This document shows, piece by piece, positions 44,810 through 53,092 of a stretch of DNA of 64,000 nt (positions are counted from its first letter, which is position 1; every line of letters begins with the position of its first letter). The translations under genes were made by a program, and so were the position numbers. Origin of the DNA: Bacteroidota bacterium (lineage in GTDB: Bacteria; Bacteroidota; Rhodothermia; JANXDC01); the NCBI GenBank assembly GCA_025059945.1, contig JANXDC010000015.1, positions 120,053-184,052 on the forward strand, in the 5' to 3' direction. The notes beneath the pieces were generated by a model. It searched no databases. It saw only the letters and a list, made by a program, of their open reading frames with translations, and was not told the DNA's origin.

Positions 44810-45526
44810 TCATACCCATGCTTTGTAAAGGGCGCAGACGCCGAAGGTAAGCCTTCGCCAGCTGATGCGGCGGAAGCCCGCTTTCTGGAGTCGACTCACG
44901 AACTCGAGGTCCTCCGGAAAGCGCGCCACCGATTCGGGCAGGTAGCGATAGGCCTCCGGATGTCCCGATACCCAACTGCCCAGGCGGGGCAGCAGATGAT
45001 GGAAGTAGAACCCGAAAAGGGTGCGAAAACCGGGCAACCGGCTTCGGGCGAACTCCAAAATGAGCACCACGCCGCCTGGGCGGACCACGCGGCGCAGTTC
45101 CCGCAGGCCTTGGTCTAGGTTTTCGAAGTTGCGCACCCCGAAGGCGACCATGGCCGCATCGAAAAGCCCGTCAGGAAAGGGCAGGGCTTCGGAGTCGGCT
45201 CGTTGCAAGAGGATTCGCTCCTTCAAACCCAGCCGGTTCACTTTGTGTCGGCCCCGCTCCAGCATGGCCTCGGCGATGTCCACGCCGACGATGCGCTCTA
45301 CGCTGCGCAGCCGAGCGGCCGCAATCGCCAGCTCGGCCGTTCCAGTGGCCGCATCCAGGATCGTTCGGGGCCGTTCAGAGGCCAGCCATCGTATCGCGCG
45401 CCAGCGCCAGTAGCGGTCTAGCCCCAGGCTGAGCAGGCTGTTTAAGAGATCGTACCGGTGGGCGATGGCGTTGAAAAGAGCCCGAACGTAGTCCTTTTTG
45501 CCGTGTTCCCACACTGCGGTCCGCAT
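44810..45526 (-). CDS. menG: Demethylmenaquinone methyltransferase MenG (UbiE family)
   Basis: This enzyme adds the methyl group of menaquinone from SAM, the last step. The 238-residue product has YDLLNSLLSLGLDRYWRWRA, the SAM motif LDAATGTAELAIAAA, AFGVRNFENLDQGLRELRRV and LVILEFSRP-like VLILEFARSRLPGFRTLF. ATG 45526 (MRTAVWEHGKKDYVR) is taken as the start, 13 bases after the previous stop; an ATG eight codons upstream would overlap that stop. Ubiquinone is unlikely in this organism type, hence MenG. Confidence 0.93.
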   Translation of the reverse strand: MRTAVWEHGKKDYVRALFNAIAHRYDLLNSLLSLGLDRYWRWRAIRWLASERPRTILDAATGTAELAIAAARLRSVERIVGVDIAEAMLERGRHKVNRLGLKERILLQRADSEALPFPDGLFDAAMVAFGVRNFENLDQGLRELRRVVRPGGVVLILEFARSRLPGFRTLFGFYFHHLLPRLGSWVSGHPEAYRYLPESVARFPEDLEFVSRLQKAGFRRISWRRLTFGVCALYKAWV

Positions 45527-45539
45527 TAGCGAAGGGCTA

Positions 45540-46586
45540 TCAGGAGCCATGAGCGCGCAGCGCTTGGTACATTTTGGTGATGTTGCCGTTGGGACCCGTA
45601 AGCCCGGCTCGGAAGTTGGGGAACTCCCGTTCATAGCGCATCAGGCGTTCATCCCGCAATAGGGCCTCCGTGGCCGCCTCCAGAGAGGCTCCGCGCTGGA
45701 TCTGCTCGCGCACCAGGGCCTCTAGGTCGCGCAGATATTGTACCGTGAGCGCCAATCGCGCCGTTCCCGTTTGCACCTCTCCGTGACCGGGGATAATGGT
45801 GCGGATCTCAAGTCGCCCCACCTGCTCTAGCGTCGAAGCCCAGGCCAGGGGGGTGGCGTCCCGCATAAAAGGCAAGCCCCCTACGAGCATATCGCCCGTG
45901 ATGAGCACCTTCTCCTGCGGCAGGTATACGAACACGTCTCCCCGAGTATGCCCTTCGCCGAAGTAGAGCACGTCGATCGGCCGTCCTCCGAGCCACAGGC
46001 GCAGGCTGCGGTCGAAGGTCAGATCGGGCAGCTTAAGCTCCAGTTGCTCGAGCTCGCGCAAGTAAGCTTCGTTGTCTGCGATTTGGGCCTCCAGTTGTCG
46101 GCGGCCCGCCTCGTCCAAAAGGGTGCCGTCTTCGCGTCTTCCCTCAGCCAGCCACCGGCGCCACTGCGCGATGCGCTCCGGAAGCGTCCGGCGCGTCTGC
46201 TCCAGATTCGGGATCCCTTTCTGGATCAGGTCTTCTCGCGTCAGATGATGGGCAATGAAGATCACGCCCTGAGGGAAGGCGGCCTGATAGGCCCGGTTGC
46301 CGTGGGTGTGGTCGTTGTGCCAGTGCGTGTTGATCACAAAGCGCACGGGTTGTCTGCTCAGGCGCCGAATCTGTTCAATAAGGTCGCGAGCCCAGGAGGG
46401 ACGCAGGTGCGTATCGACTACAACGACGCCCTCTTCGGTTATGATTACGGCGGCGTTGCTGAGCACGCCGGGCTTGCCTATGGCCGCGTATACGCCCGGG
46501 GCCACCTCCTTCCAGTCGAAGTACCGAGGCTGTGCGTTGACGCCGAGGCCGAATACCAAGCAGAGGGTGCACAGAAGAAGGCGCAT
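45540..46586 (-). CDS. Secreted metallo-beta-lactamase-fold hydrolase
   Basis: The 348-residue product has a signal peptide (MRLLLCTLCLVFGLGVNAQ) and the zinc-binding HxHxDH motif in NTHWHNDHTHGN, with later ligands around TRGDVFVYLP, ITGDMLVGGLP and IPGHGEVQTG. Similar exported proteins act on thioesters, phosphodiesters or quinoprotein-linked substrates, so the substrate is open. ATG 46586 is chosen because AAGGAG precedes it at eight bases. It is 64 bases after the cytochrome gene and 13 before menG. Confidence 0.9.
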   Translation of the reverse strand: MRLLLCTLCLVFGLGVNAQPRYFDWKEVAPGVYAAIGKPGVLSNAAVIITEEGVVVVDTHLRPSWARDLIEQIRRLSRQPVRFVINTHWHNDHTHGNRAYQAAFPQGVIFIAHHLTREDLIQKGIPNLEQTRRTLPERIAQWRRWLAEGRREDGTLLDEAGRRQLEAQIADNEAYLRELEQLELKLPDLTFDRSLRLWLGGRPIDVLYFGEGHTRGDVFVYLPQEKVLITGDMLVGGLPFMRDATPLAWASTLEQVGRLEIRTIIPGHGEVQTGTARLALTVQYLRDLEALVREQIQRGASLEAATEALLRDERLMRYEREFPNFRAGLTGPNGNITKMYQALRAHGS

Positions 46587-46650
46587 AGCTGCATCTCCTT
46601 GCAAGGGAACGCCACGTAAAAAAGAGACCTGCGGAAGTCACCGCGCAACG

Positions 46651-47736
46651 CTACCAGCCTTCCCAAAAGGGGCCCTCTAGAAATTCCCACAGCAGAAACC
46701 CCCGCAGGCGGTATCGGTAGGAGGCCGAACGCCCCAAGGGCAGCTCCAGACCCAGGGCCATAGCAACATGACCGCGACGGGGGGGAGTAAAGAACAGTTG
46801 GGGCACCAGGTGCCCGCTTGGACTTCCAGAGGCGCCTAGCGCCCATTGCCCCACGTACTCCAGGGCCGGGGCGAAGATCCGAGCCCGGTGGGCGATCAAG
46901 AATTGCCCGCCCAGCGCCCAGCGCAGCAGGGTCCGTTGATCCGCCCGGGGGCCGTAGACGAGACGCAGGCTGCCGTGCAGAGCGGCCCATTCGCCCAGGC
47001 CCTTGACCCCGGTTATGTAGGGCTGCAGGGTCCAGGGTTCATCCCCCCAAAGGTAGAGGGCGGCCTCTAGACCCGAGGAAAGCAGCCAGGAGGCGGCGCG
47101 ATCATAAGCCAAGGCCTGCTTGAGGCCCAGCTCCAACTCGAGCGCCTGCAGCTTGTGTGCGCTCCACTCAGGGGTGAGCTTAAGCTCCCACTGCCGACGC
47201 GGCCCCCAGCGCTGGGCCCAATACAGGGTGCTTTTGCGGACCAGACTGCGGTCCGCCTTCATCTCCTGGCTGGAGATCCAGAGGGCCTCGCTTTCCGGAA
47301 ACGGCTTTGTGGCGTTAAACAGCCGGGGATAAGAGAGCTCACCGGGAAGATACCGGGGATCTGAGCCCAGGCTTTTGAGGTATTCGGCTAGCTCCCGAAT
47401 TTTGTACTCCGGAAGCGCCTCGCCGAAGGCCGGCATCTGCATCGAGAGCCCATAAGGCTTGCCCCCCTCGCGGATCACGCCGATCCAGTCGGCAAGGGGT
47501 TCTAGAGAGCTAAACAGGGGGTCTGTAAAATCGGGCGGCGGGACCTGAAGGGCTGTAAGCTCTCGCCAGGATCCATCGGGATAGCCCCTGCCGTCAGGGC
47601 CGTGACAGCGTGCGCAGGCCACCTGGAAAAGACGCGGAGCGGGTAGGCTGACCAGATCCGTTTCCGTGCTGTCCGTTTGGGCCCATAGTCGTTGGGATGC
47701 GCCGATGAGCAAAACGAGCCAGGCTAGCCGTTTCAT
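46651..47736 (-). CDS. Cytochrome c domain fused to a beta-barrel-like C-terminal domain
   Basis: The 361-residue product has a signal peptide (1-20) and one cytochrome c domain with the heme site CARCH at 41-45 and a likely axial methionine at 101 (QMPAFGEAL). After about residue 125 comes a ~235-residue region of alternating strands with aromatic residues (WELKLTPEWSAHKLQALELE, ALGLELPLGRSASYRYRLRG) and a final ...EGW, in the style of an outer-membrane barrel. A heme-bearing plug or extension on a barrel would be unusual. No partner with other hemes is visible. It heads the minus-strand run. Confidence 0.75.
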   Translation of the reverse strand: MKRLAWLVLLIGASQRLWAQTDSTETDLVSLPAPRLFQVACARCHGPDGRGYPDGSWRELTALQVPPPDFTDPLFSSLEPLADWIGVIREGGKPYGLSMQMPAFGEALPEYKIRELAEYLKSLGSDPRYLPGELSYPRLFNATKPFPESEALWISSQEMKADRSLVRKSTLYWAQRWGPRRQWELKLTPEWSAHKLQALELELGLKQALAYDRAASWLLSSGLEAALYLWGDEPWTLQPYITGVKGLGEWAALHGSLRLVYGPRADQRTLLRWALGGQFLIAHRARIFAPALEYVGQWALGASGSPSGHLVPQLFFTPPRRGHVAMALGLELPLGRSASYRYRLRGFLLWEFLEGPFWEGW

Positions 47737-47760
47737 ACTGCGCTCCTATTGCCTTGAGGG

Positions 47761-47770
47761 CTAAATTTAG
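47761..47770. promoter_or_regulatory. Palindromic bidirectional promoter CTAAATTTAG
   Basis: CTAAATTTAG is its own complement, so each strand reads TAAATTTA, one mismatch from TAnnTTTG. It ends 27 bases before the RpiB-like ATG (47797) on one side and about 25 before the cytochrome ATG (47736) on the other. The 60-base gap has no other promoter-like box. Confidence 0.45.
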
Positions 47771-47796
47771 AACAAGCCGGCATGAGGAGAAACGCT

Positions 47797-48267
47797 ATGC
47801 GCATCGCGGTCGGTAGTGACGAGGCTACCGAGTTAACGCGGATCCTGTTAGAAGAGCTGCGCGCCCGAGGCCACGAAACGGTGCTTTTCGGGGCTCTGGC
47901 CGAGGGGGATCCGGATGTAGACTGGCCCCTAGCGGCCAGCAAGGTAGCCGAAGCGGTGGCGCGGGGCGAGGTCGAAGAGGGGATCGTGTGCTGTTGGACC
48001 GGCACTGGGGCTGCCATTGCGGCCAACAAGGTTCTGGGGGTTCGGGCCGCGCTCTGCCACGACGCTTACACGGCCCGCGGGGCCCGCATATGGAACCACG
48101 CCAACGTGTTGGCGCTCAGCCTGCGGACGACTTCTATCCCCGTGCTCAAGGAGATCCTGGAGGCGTGGTTTGCGACGCCCGTGCACGAGGGAGAGGCCCA
48201 GAGCGAATGGAACCGCAAACAGATCGAGCGCCTGCAGGAGTTAGAGGCGCGCTACCGGCGCGGCTAA
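47797..48267 (+). CDS. RpiB/LacAB-family sugar-phosphate isomerase-like protein
   Basis: RpiB interconverts ribose and ribulose 5-phosphate. This 156-residue protein has the fold pattern: IVCCWTGTGAAIAANKVLG corresponds to the CGTGIG active-site loop (cysteine kept), and ARIWNHANVLALSLRTTS to the conserved R-x-H-N-x-A-N-V-L-A-L stretch. The histidine expected in GSDHAG is Glu here (GSDEATEL), and the second active-site His is Trp. Function may differ from RpiB. ATG 47797 is preferred to an ATG at 47782, as the AGGAGA between them is a good ribosome binding site. It is convergent with the MOT1 gene, separated by one base. Confidence 0.85.
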   Translation: MRIAVGSDEATELTRILLEELRARGHETVLFGALAEGDPDVDWPLAASKVAEAVARGEVEEGIVCCWTGTGAAIAANKVLGVRAALCHDAYTARGARIWNHANVLALSLRTTSIPVLKEILEAWFATPVHEGEAQSEWNRKQIERLQELEARYRRG

Positions 48268-48268
48268 G

Positions 48269-49420
48269 CTACGCCAGCCGGCTGCGCAGTCCGTAATAAA
48301 GCCCCGTGCCCAAGATGAGCCCGACGACGTATCCGTAGGGCAGGCCCGCGGCAAGCAGCCCCACGAGCAGGGCGAGCCGAAAATCCGCCGGATGCGCCGC
48401 CTGGTCGGCCAGCAAACGCAGAAGCGCCCAACTTTCGATCAGCAGCAACACGCCGAGCACGGGTAGGGGGAAGGCGCGCACCAGCTCGTCGAACCCCTCC
48501 CCCCAGCACAAGCCCAGCAGGAGCAACACGGCGCCGTAAATGACCACAGATCCCCCGGTGCGCGCGCCCAGGGCCACGTGTCCGGCCATTCCGCCTGAGC
48601 CATGGCAGACCGGCACGCCGCCGATCCAGGGAGCGAGCGCGTTCATAGCCGCATACGTCCATCCCAGCTTGCCGAGGCTGACGCGGCGTTCCGGGAAGTA
48701 GTCCTCCGCAAGCTGACGAGTAGCCAGAAGCGAGTTGGCCAGCGAAAGCGGCAGCTGCGGCAACGCCAAAACCCAAAGCCCCGTCCAGAGGTCGGCCCAA
48801 TCGAAGTCGGGGACCCGCCAGTCCGGAAGACCCAAATACCGAATCGGCCAGTCCCAAGGCAACGAAGAGGCCCAGGCGTACAGCAACCCGAAGCCCACCA
48901 CCCAAAGCCCGGCGGGTATGCGGGCTTGCGCGCCCACAAGCAACAGTCCAAAGCCCAAAAGTGCCATCGCGTAGCCCCGCCAGCCCAGGGCGGGCACGTA
49001 TTCGCGCAGGGCCAGCAGGCCTAGTTGCAACCCCAGGCCCAACTGCACCCCGCGGACGACCGGCTTGGGTATGAGCTTTCCGAGGCGCTCCAGCAGGCCC
49101 GTGGCGGTAAGCAGGGCCATGATGAGGCCGATCGCCAGGCCGCCTCCCCATAGAACAGAGGCAGGCAGTTTCTGCGCGATCACCAGCGCGGCCATCGCCT
49201 TTAGGGGCTGCACGGGCATCGGCAGCCGATACAGCAATCCGGTCAGGATCTGCAGGGTGCCGAAGGCCACAAGAACCCAGGCGCTCTGCAGACCGGCGGC
49301 CAGGATCATGCCCACTAGCAAGGGCAAATCCGTACCGATGTCTCCGAAGGCCCCCGCCCACTCGCGGCGATCAAAGCGCAGCCGCGGCCGGCTTTCGCGG
49401 CGCCATAAGGGGGAGTCCAT
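48269..49420 (-). CDS. MOT1-type molybdate/sulfate transporter
   Basis: The 383-residue membrane protein has about ten to twelve segments and the two repeats typical of MOT1 transporters: AGAFGDIGTDLPLLVGMILA and PMPVQPLKAMAALVIAQKL, each with its partner later (VPVCHGSGGMAGHVALGART). MOT1 proteins take up molybdate, and relatives sulfate; the specificity is not clear here. It is four bases after miaA, in an arsC-like / miaA / MOT1 run that has no other molybdenum gene. Confidence 0.85.
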   Translation of the reverse strand: MDSPLWRRESRPRLRFDRREWAGAFGDIGTDLPLLVGMILAAGLQSAWVLVAFGTLQILTGLLYRLPMPVQPLKAMAALVIAQKLPASVLWGGGLAIGLIMALLTATGLLERLGKLIPKPVVRGVQLGLGLQLGLLALREYVPALGWRGYAMALLGFGLLLVGAQARIPAGLWVVGFGLLYAWASSLPWDWPIRYLGLPDWRVPDFDWADLWTGLWVLALPQLPLSLANSLLATRQLAEDYFPERRVSLGKLGWTYAAMNALAPWIGGVPVCHGSGGMAGHVALGARTGGSVVIYGAVLLLLGLCWGEGFDELVRAFPLPVLGVLLLIESWALLRLLADQAAHPADFRLALLVGLLAAGLPYGYVVGLILGTGLYYGLRSRLA

Positions 49421-49424
49421 GCGT

Positions 49425-50381
49425 CTACCGCTCGGCGAAAACCCTCTGTTGCGCCTCCCACCAGCCGCAGACCCAATCGACGGGGTCTTGCCCGGAGGCT
49501 TCCAGGGAGTCCAGATCGAGCCAGGTCTTCAGCAGCGCATCCCGGCGGAACCAGGTGTATTGACGTTTGGCGTAGCGGCGCGTGTTGCGTTGGACCAGGT
49601 ATATGGCGCGCTCTAGGCTGTATTCGCCCCGCAGGTAGGGGAAGAGCTCCGCATAGCCCGTCGTGCGCAGTGCGTTCAGCTCTGGCGAGTAGCCCCGTTT
49701 GAGCAGGCCGCGCACTTCCTCTACAAGCCCTCGGGCGAACATCTGCAGCGCGCGCTCGTTGATCCGCCGGTACAAGTGCGCCCGGTCGCGCGTGAGCACC
49801 AGGGCCAAAAACCGAAAGGGCCTGGAGCGCGGCCCGCCGTAGAAGCGCGAAATCGGCTCCCCGGTCAGGTGGTAAACCTCCAGGGCGCGTATCAGTCGCT
49901 GCGTTTTGGTGGGATCCAGGCTGCGGGCGGCCTGCGGATCGACGCGTTTAAGCTCTTCATAGAGCGCGCCCCACCCTTCGCGTTGGGCTCGCCTCAGAAG
50001 CTCCGAGCGAGTCTCCGGATCTGCGGGCGGCAGAACGTCAAGTCCGTGCAAAAGCGCATGCAGATACAGCGTGGAACCGCCCACCACGATCGGCACCCGA
50101 CCGCGCTCCAATACCTGGCCGATGCGTTCCAGCGCCTCGCGCTCGTATTGACCCGCGCTGTAAGGCTCATCGACATCCCGCTCATCGATGAAATGATGCG
50201 GCACGCGGGCTCGCTCTTCCGGCTCCGGTTTGGCCGTGCCGATCGTAAGCTGTCGATAGATCTGCCGCGCGTCGCAGGAGAGGATTTCGCCGCCAAGCCG
50301 CTCCGCAAGGGGTAGGCTTAGGGCGGTCTTGCCGACCGCGGTAGGTCCGGTTAGCACGAGCACCAGGGGCTTGGGCTTCAC
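49425..50381 (-). CDS. miaA: tRNA dimethylallyltransferase MiaA
   Basis: MiaA attaches a dimethylallyl group to A37 of tRNAs that read UNN codons. The 318-residue product has the P-loop TGPTAVGKTALSLPLAERL, CDARQIYRQLTIGTAKP, PHHFIDERDVDEPYSAGQYE, VVGGSTLYLHALLHGLD and the C-terminal TRRYAKRQYTWFR. The ATG overlaps the arsC-like stop by four bases. Confidence 0.96.
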   Translation of the reverse strand: MKPKPLVLVLTGPTAVGKTALSLPLAERLGGEILSCDARQIYRQLTIGTAKPEPEERARVPHHFIDERDVDEPYSAGQYEREALERIGQVLERGRVPIVVGGSTLYLHALLHGLDVLPPADPETRSELLRRAQREGWGALYEELKRVDPQAARSLDPTKTQRLIRALEVYHLTGEPISRFYGGPRSRPFRFLALVLTRDRAHLYRRINERALQMFARGLVEEVRGLLKRGYSPELNALRTTGYAELFPYLRGEYSLERAIYLVQRNTRRYAKRQYTWFRRDALLKTWLDLDSLEASGQDPVDWVCGWWEAQQRVFAER

Positions 50382-50809
50382 GTTCCGGTGGGCAGGCTCT
50401 GAACGAAGGCCTCCGCCTGCGCGCGTATGGCGTCCCGCACGCGGCGAAATACGGCCAACACCTCATCCTCGGTTCCCACGGCCCGTGCCGGATCTTCAAA
50501 GGGCCAATGCAGTTTGCGCACCCCCTCAGGGAGCACGGGGCAGTGTTCGTCGGCGTGTCCGCAAACGGTGATCACGCAGTCGGCCCACCTGAACATCTCC
50601 GGACGGCAGACCTTGGAGCGCTGCCTTGAGATGTCCACCCCCGCCTCGGCCATCACCCGTACGGCGTACGGATGCAGGCCGTGCGCCTCGATACCCGCCG
50701 ATTGCACTTCCAAGCGATCACAGCCCAGATGCCGGAGCCATCCCTCGGCCATCTGACTGCGGCAGGAGTTGCCCGTGCACAGCACCAGAACGCGAAGCGG
50801 GCGGTTCAT
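50378..50809 (-). CDS. arsC: Low-molecular-weight phosphatase-fold arsenate reductase-like protein
   Basis: The 143-residue product has the CX5R phosphate loop in LCTGNSCRSQMAEGWLRHL and WPFEDPARAVG as in thioredoxin-linked ArsC, where the reaction reduces arsenate to arsenite through cysteines. The first cysteine (CTGNSCR) and one in ITVCGHADEHCP are present. Distinguishing ArsC from tyrosine phosphatases needs the full cysteine set; ArsC is favoured by WPFEDPA. No ars regulator or transporter is nearby, so a role in resistance is uncertain. Confidence 0.8.
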   Translation of the reverse strand: MNRPLRVLVLCTGNSCRSQMAEGWLRHLGCDRLEVQSAGIEAHGLHPYAVRVMAEAGVDISRQRSKVCRPEMFRWADCVITVCGHADEHCPVLPEGVRKLHWPFEDPARAVGTEDEVLAVFRRVRDAIRAQAEAFVQSLPTGT

Positions 50810-50839
50810 GTTCGGGCTTGTCGGTTACCAAAGTTTCCG

Positions 50840-50847
50840 CAAAAGTA
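50840..50847 (-). promoter_or_regulatory. Putative promoter of the arsC-like / miaA / MOT1 run
   Basis: TACTTTTG on the minus strand is a perfect TAnnTTTG box, 30 bases upstream of the ATG at 50809. No clear TTTG at -33 is seen. Confidence 0.45.
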
Positions 50848-50941
50848 CGCCTCGGTGTCGCTTGATGCCAGCGGATTTCGGCTTTTGAGCCTTTGGCCCG
50901 GCCTTTGCTTGAGGCGTAGGGGCGATTGCGGACTGGGTAAG

Positions 50942-52420
50942 ATGCGGAAAACGCTATTTGGGACGTGGACGCTCTGCTGTGGGCTTGCGTTGGCCGGCTG
51001 CGAGCTGTTTCAAGAGGCGCAAGAAGGGGGTCTACTGCGCCTCTCCGGCCGCGTGGTGGAGCTGCAAAGCGGCTTCCCCGTTGAGGGGGCAATTGTGCAC
51101 GTAGAACCCTATGGGGTGCAGACGCAAAGCGACGCGCAGGGTTTTTATCGGCTTGAGTTCGACATCGACAGCACCATGAGTCTGCTTATCCGGGCTCAGA
51201 AGGCCGGCTATGAGGCCGATCAGCACACCATTTGGGTGGTGCCGGATAAGACGATCGAGGTTCCCCTGCTGCGGCTCAGGCGTACGGAGGAGGCCCCGGC
51301 GGGCGGCGCCTTCGCGGGAGCGCCGGCTAGCATCCAGCTTTTCTTTCAGAGCGACCTCACCATAGGAGTTCGAGAGGGCGGGGCTAAGGAGTGGACCGAG
51401 CTCGTGTTCCGGCTTGTCGACTCCCTGGGCAGGCCCGTCCGCCAGAACGCCGCCCTAGTGCGTTTCCGCTTGGGTGTCCATCCCGGGGGAGGAGAATTTT
51501 TGGCCCCAACCGAGGCCCCCACGGATGCTGAGGGCAAAGTGCGCACCGTGCTCACAAGCGGCACCCGAGCCGGGGTGGTGCAGGTCATCGCCGAGGCCAC
51601 CGTGTCGGGACGCCTGATCCGCGCTCAGCCCGTCAGCGTGGCCATCCACGGGGGGCTGCCCGATGGCCGCCATTTCACCCTGGCCCCCGAGCAGTACAAC
51701 TTCCCGGGCCTGCGTCGCTACGGACTTTCGGTGCCCATAGAGGTGATCGTCGGAGACCAGTACGCCAACCCGGTTCGTCCCGGCACGACCGTGTACTTTA
51801 CGAGCACGCACGGCATCATCGAAGGCTCGGTGCAGACCGACGAGCGGGGCCGCGGCCAAGTGCGCCTGAGCTCGGCCAACCCCCTGCCTGAGGACGGGAT
51901 CGCGGTGGTAACGGCCAGCACAGCCGACCGGCTGCAGCGCCCCGTAACGGCCCGCGTGCCGATACTCTTCTCCGGCTATCCGGTGCTGACCCTGAGCCCG
52001 GCCCAACCGGCGCTGAACCAGACCTACCGGCTGCGCGTTACGGACCAAAACGGCAACCCCCTGGCGGCGGGCACGCGTATTGAGGTGCGCGTGGAGGGCA
52101 CGGCCGTGTTGGCCGTCGGCAACACGGACGTGACCCTGGACGACACCGTCTTCCGCATACTGCCCGGACAGCCCATTACGTACGAAAGCGTGGTGCGCGG
52201 CCCGGGAATCACGGACTTTACGTTCCGAACGGTGCCCGATCCGTACGCTCCTCCGGGCGTTACGCCAAGCGTGCAAAGCATCACGGTGCGTGTCTCTGGC
52301 CCCAACGGAAACGTGGAGCTTGTTCTGAGCACCCTAGGCCGCATCTATAGCCCCACCCCGGGAGCGCGCCTACACAGCACCCCAGAGGGCGGGGTGCGCG
52401 TGCTGGCCCCATCGGAGTGA
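50942..52420 (+). CDS. Lipoprotein with carboxypeptidase-regulatory-like and Ig-like domains
   Basis: The 492-residue product has a lipoprotein signal (lipobox LAGC, Cys20). A regulatory-like beta sandwich follows at about 35-100 (LSGRVVELQSGFPVEGAIVH, SDAQGFYRLEFD). Then come several invasin/Ig-like repeats (FRLVDSLGRPVRQNAALVRF, VPIEVIVGDQYANPVRPGTT, YRLRVTDQNGNPLAAGTRIE). No enzyme motif is seen, so a structural or binding role at the outer membrane is inferred. ATG 50942 is the start, since the longer upstream reading has no signal sequence. It is convergent with maf. Confidence 0.85.
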   Translation: MRKTLFGTWTLCCGLALAGCELFQEAQEGGLLRLSGRVVELQSGFPVEGAIVHVEPYGVQTQSDAQGFYRLEFDIDSTMSLLIRAQKAGYEADQHTIWVVPDKTIEVPLLRLRRTEEAPAGGAFAGAPASIQLFFQSDLTIGVREGGAKEWTELVFRLVDSLGRPVRQNAALVRFRLGVHPGGGEFLAPTEAPTDAEGKVRTVLTSGTRAGVVQVIAEATVSGRLIRAQPVSVAIHGGLPDGRHFTLAPEQYNFPGLRRYGLSVPIEVIVGDQYANPVRPGTTVYFTSTHGIIEGSVQTDERGRGQVRLSSANPLPEDGIAVVTASTADRLQRPVTARVPILFSGYPVLTLSPAQPALNQTYRLRVTDQNGNPLAAGTRIEVRVEGTAVLAVGNTDVTLDDTVFRILPGQPITYESVVRGPGITDFTFRTVPDPYAPPGVTPSVQSITVRVSGPNGNVELVLSTLGRIYSPTPGARLHSTPEGGVRVLAPSE

Positions 52421-52422
52421 GC

Positions 52423-53070
52423 CTAAAAGGGTTTTGTCTGCTGGCAGTCGGGGATCTGGGATCGAGCCGGCCGCACGAGATCGGGGAAGTGCGCTTTAAG
52501 GGCCCTATAGAAGCGGCTAAGCGGAAAGCCTACGACGTTGTAGTAGTCCCCCTCGATGCGCCTGATAAACAGGGCCCCGAGATCGTCCTGGATCCCGTAG
52601 GCGCCCGCCTTATCGAGCGGCGAGCCCGTGGCAACGTAGGCCCTGATTTCGGCCTCTGTCAAGGGGGAAAAGGTCACGCGCGTTGTTTCGTGCCCGAGCA
52701 CCCGCCTTCCGCTGGGGGCGTCAAGAAGGCAAAAGCCCGTGTATACGAGGTGCTTTCGTCCCGATAGCCGGCGCAGCATCGCGCACGCCTCGGCTTCGTC
52801 CCGGGGTTTGGTTAAGATGGCCCCGTCTAACACGACGATCGTGTCCGCCGCGATGATAAAAGCCTGAGGCCGCTGGGGGGCCACGGCCTTAGCTTTGGCT
52901 TCTGCGAGCGCCTCCACGAAGCGTTCCGGGGGCGTGCCTTCGGGAAGGCTCTCCGGTATGTCACTGGGCAGGATCTCAAAGGCAAGCCCGGCCTGCTCAA
53001 GTAGCCGACGCCGGCGCGGTGACCCCGAGGCCAGCACGATCGGGCGGGCGATCTCTATGAGACGAGCCAT
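52423..53070 (-). CDS. maf: Maf-family nucleotide pyrophosphatase
   Basis: Maf proteins hydrolyse non-canonical nucleoside triphosphates (dTTP, UTP or modified bases). The 215-residue product has IVLASGSPRRRRLLEQAGL, a conserved ADTIVVLDG and GSPLDKAGAYGIQDDLGALF. The SPRRRxLL start and the ADTIV motif are diagnostic. It lies 22 bases after mutY, so a genome-cleaning pair is plausible. Confidence 0.94.
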   Translation of the reverse strand: MARLIEIARPIVLASGSPRRRRLLEQAGLAFEILPSDIPESLPEGTPPERFVEALAEAKAKAVAPQRPQAFIIAADTIVVLDGAILTKPRDEAEACAMLRRLSGRKHLVYTGFCLLDAPSGRRVLGHETTRVTFSPLTEAEIRAYVATGSPLDKAGAYGIQDDLGALFIRRIEGDYYNVVGFPLSRFYRALKAHFPDLVRPARSQIPDCQQTKPF

Positions 53071-53092
53071 AGGCTTGATCCGTCCGGCGCCC

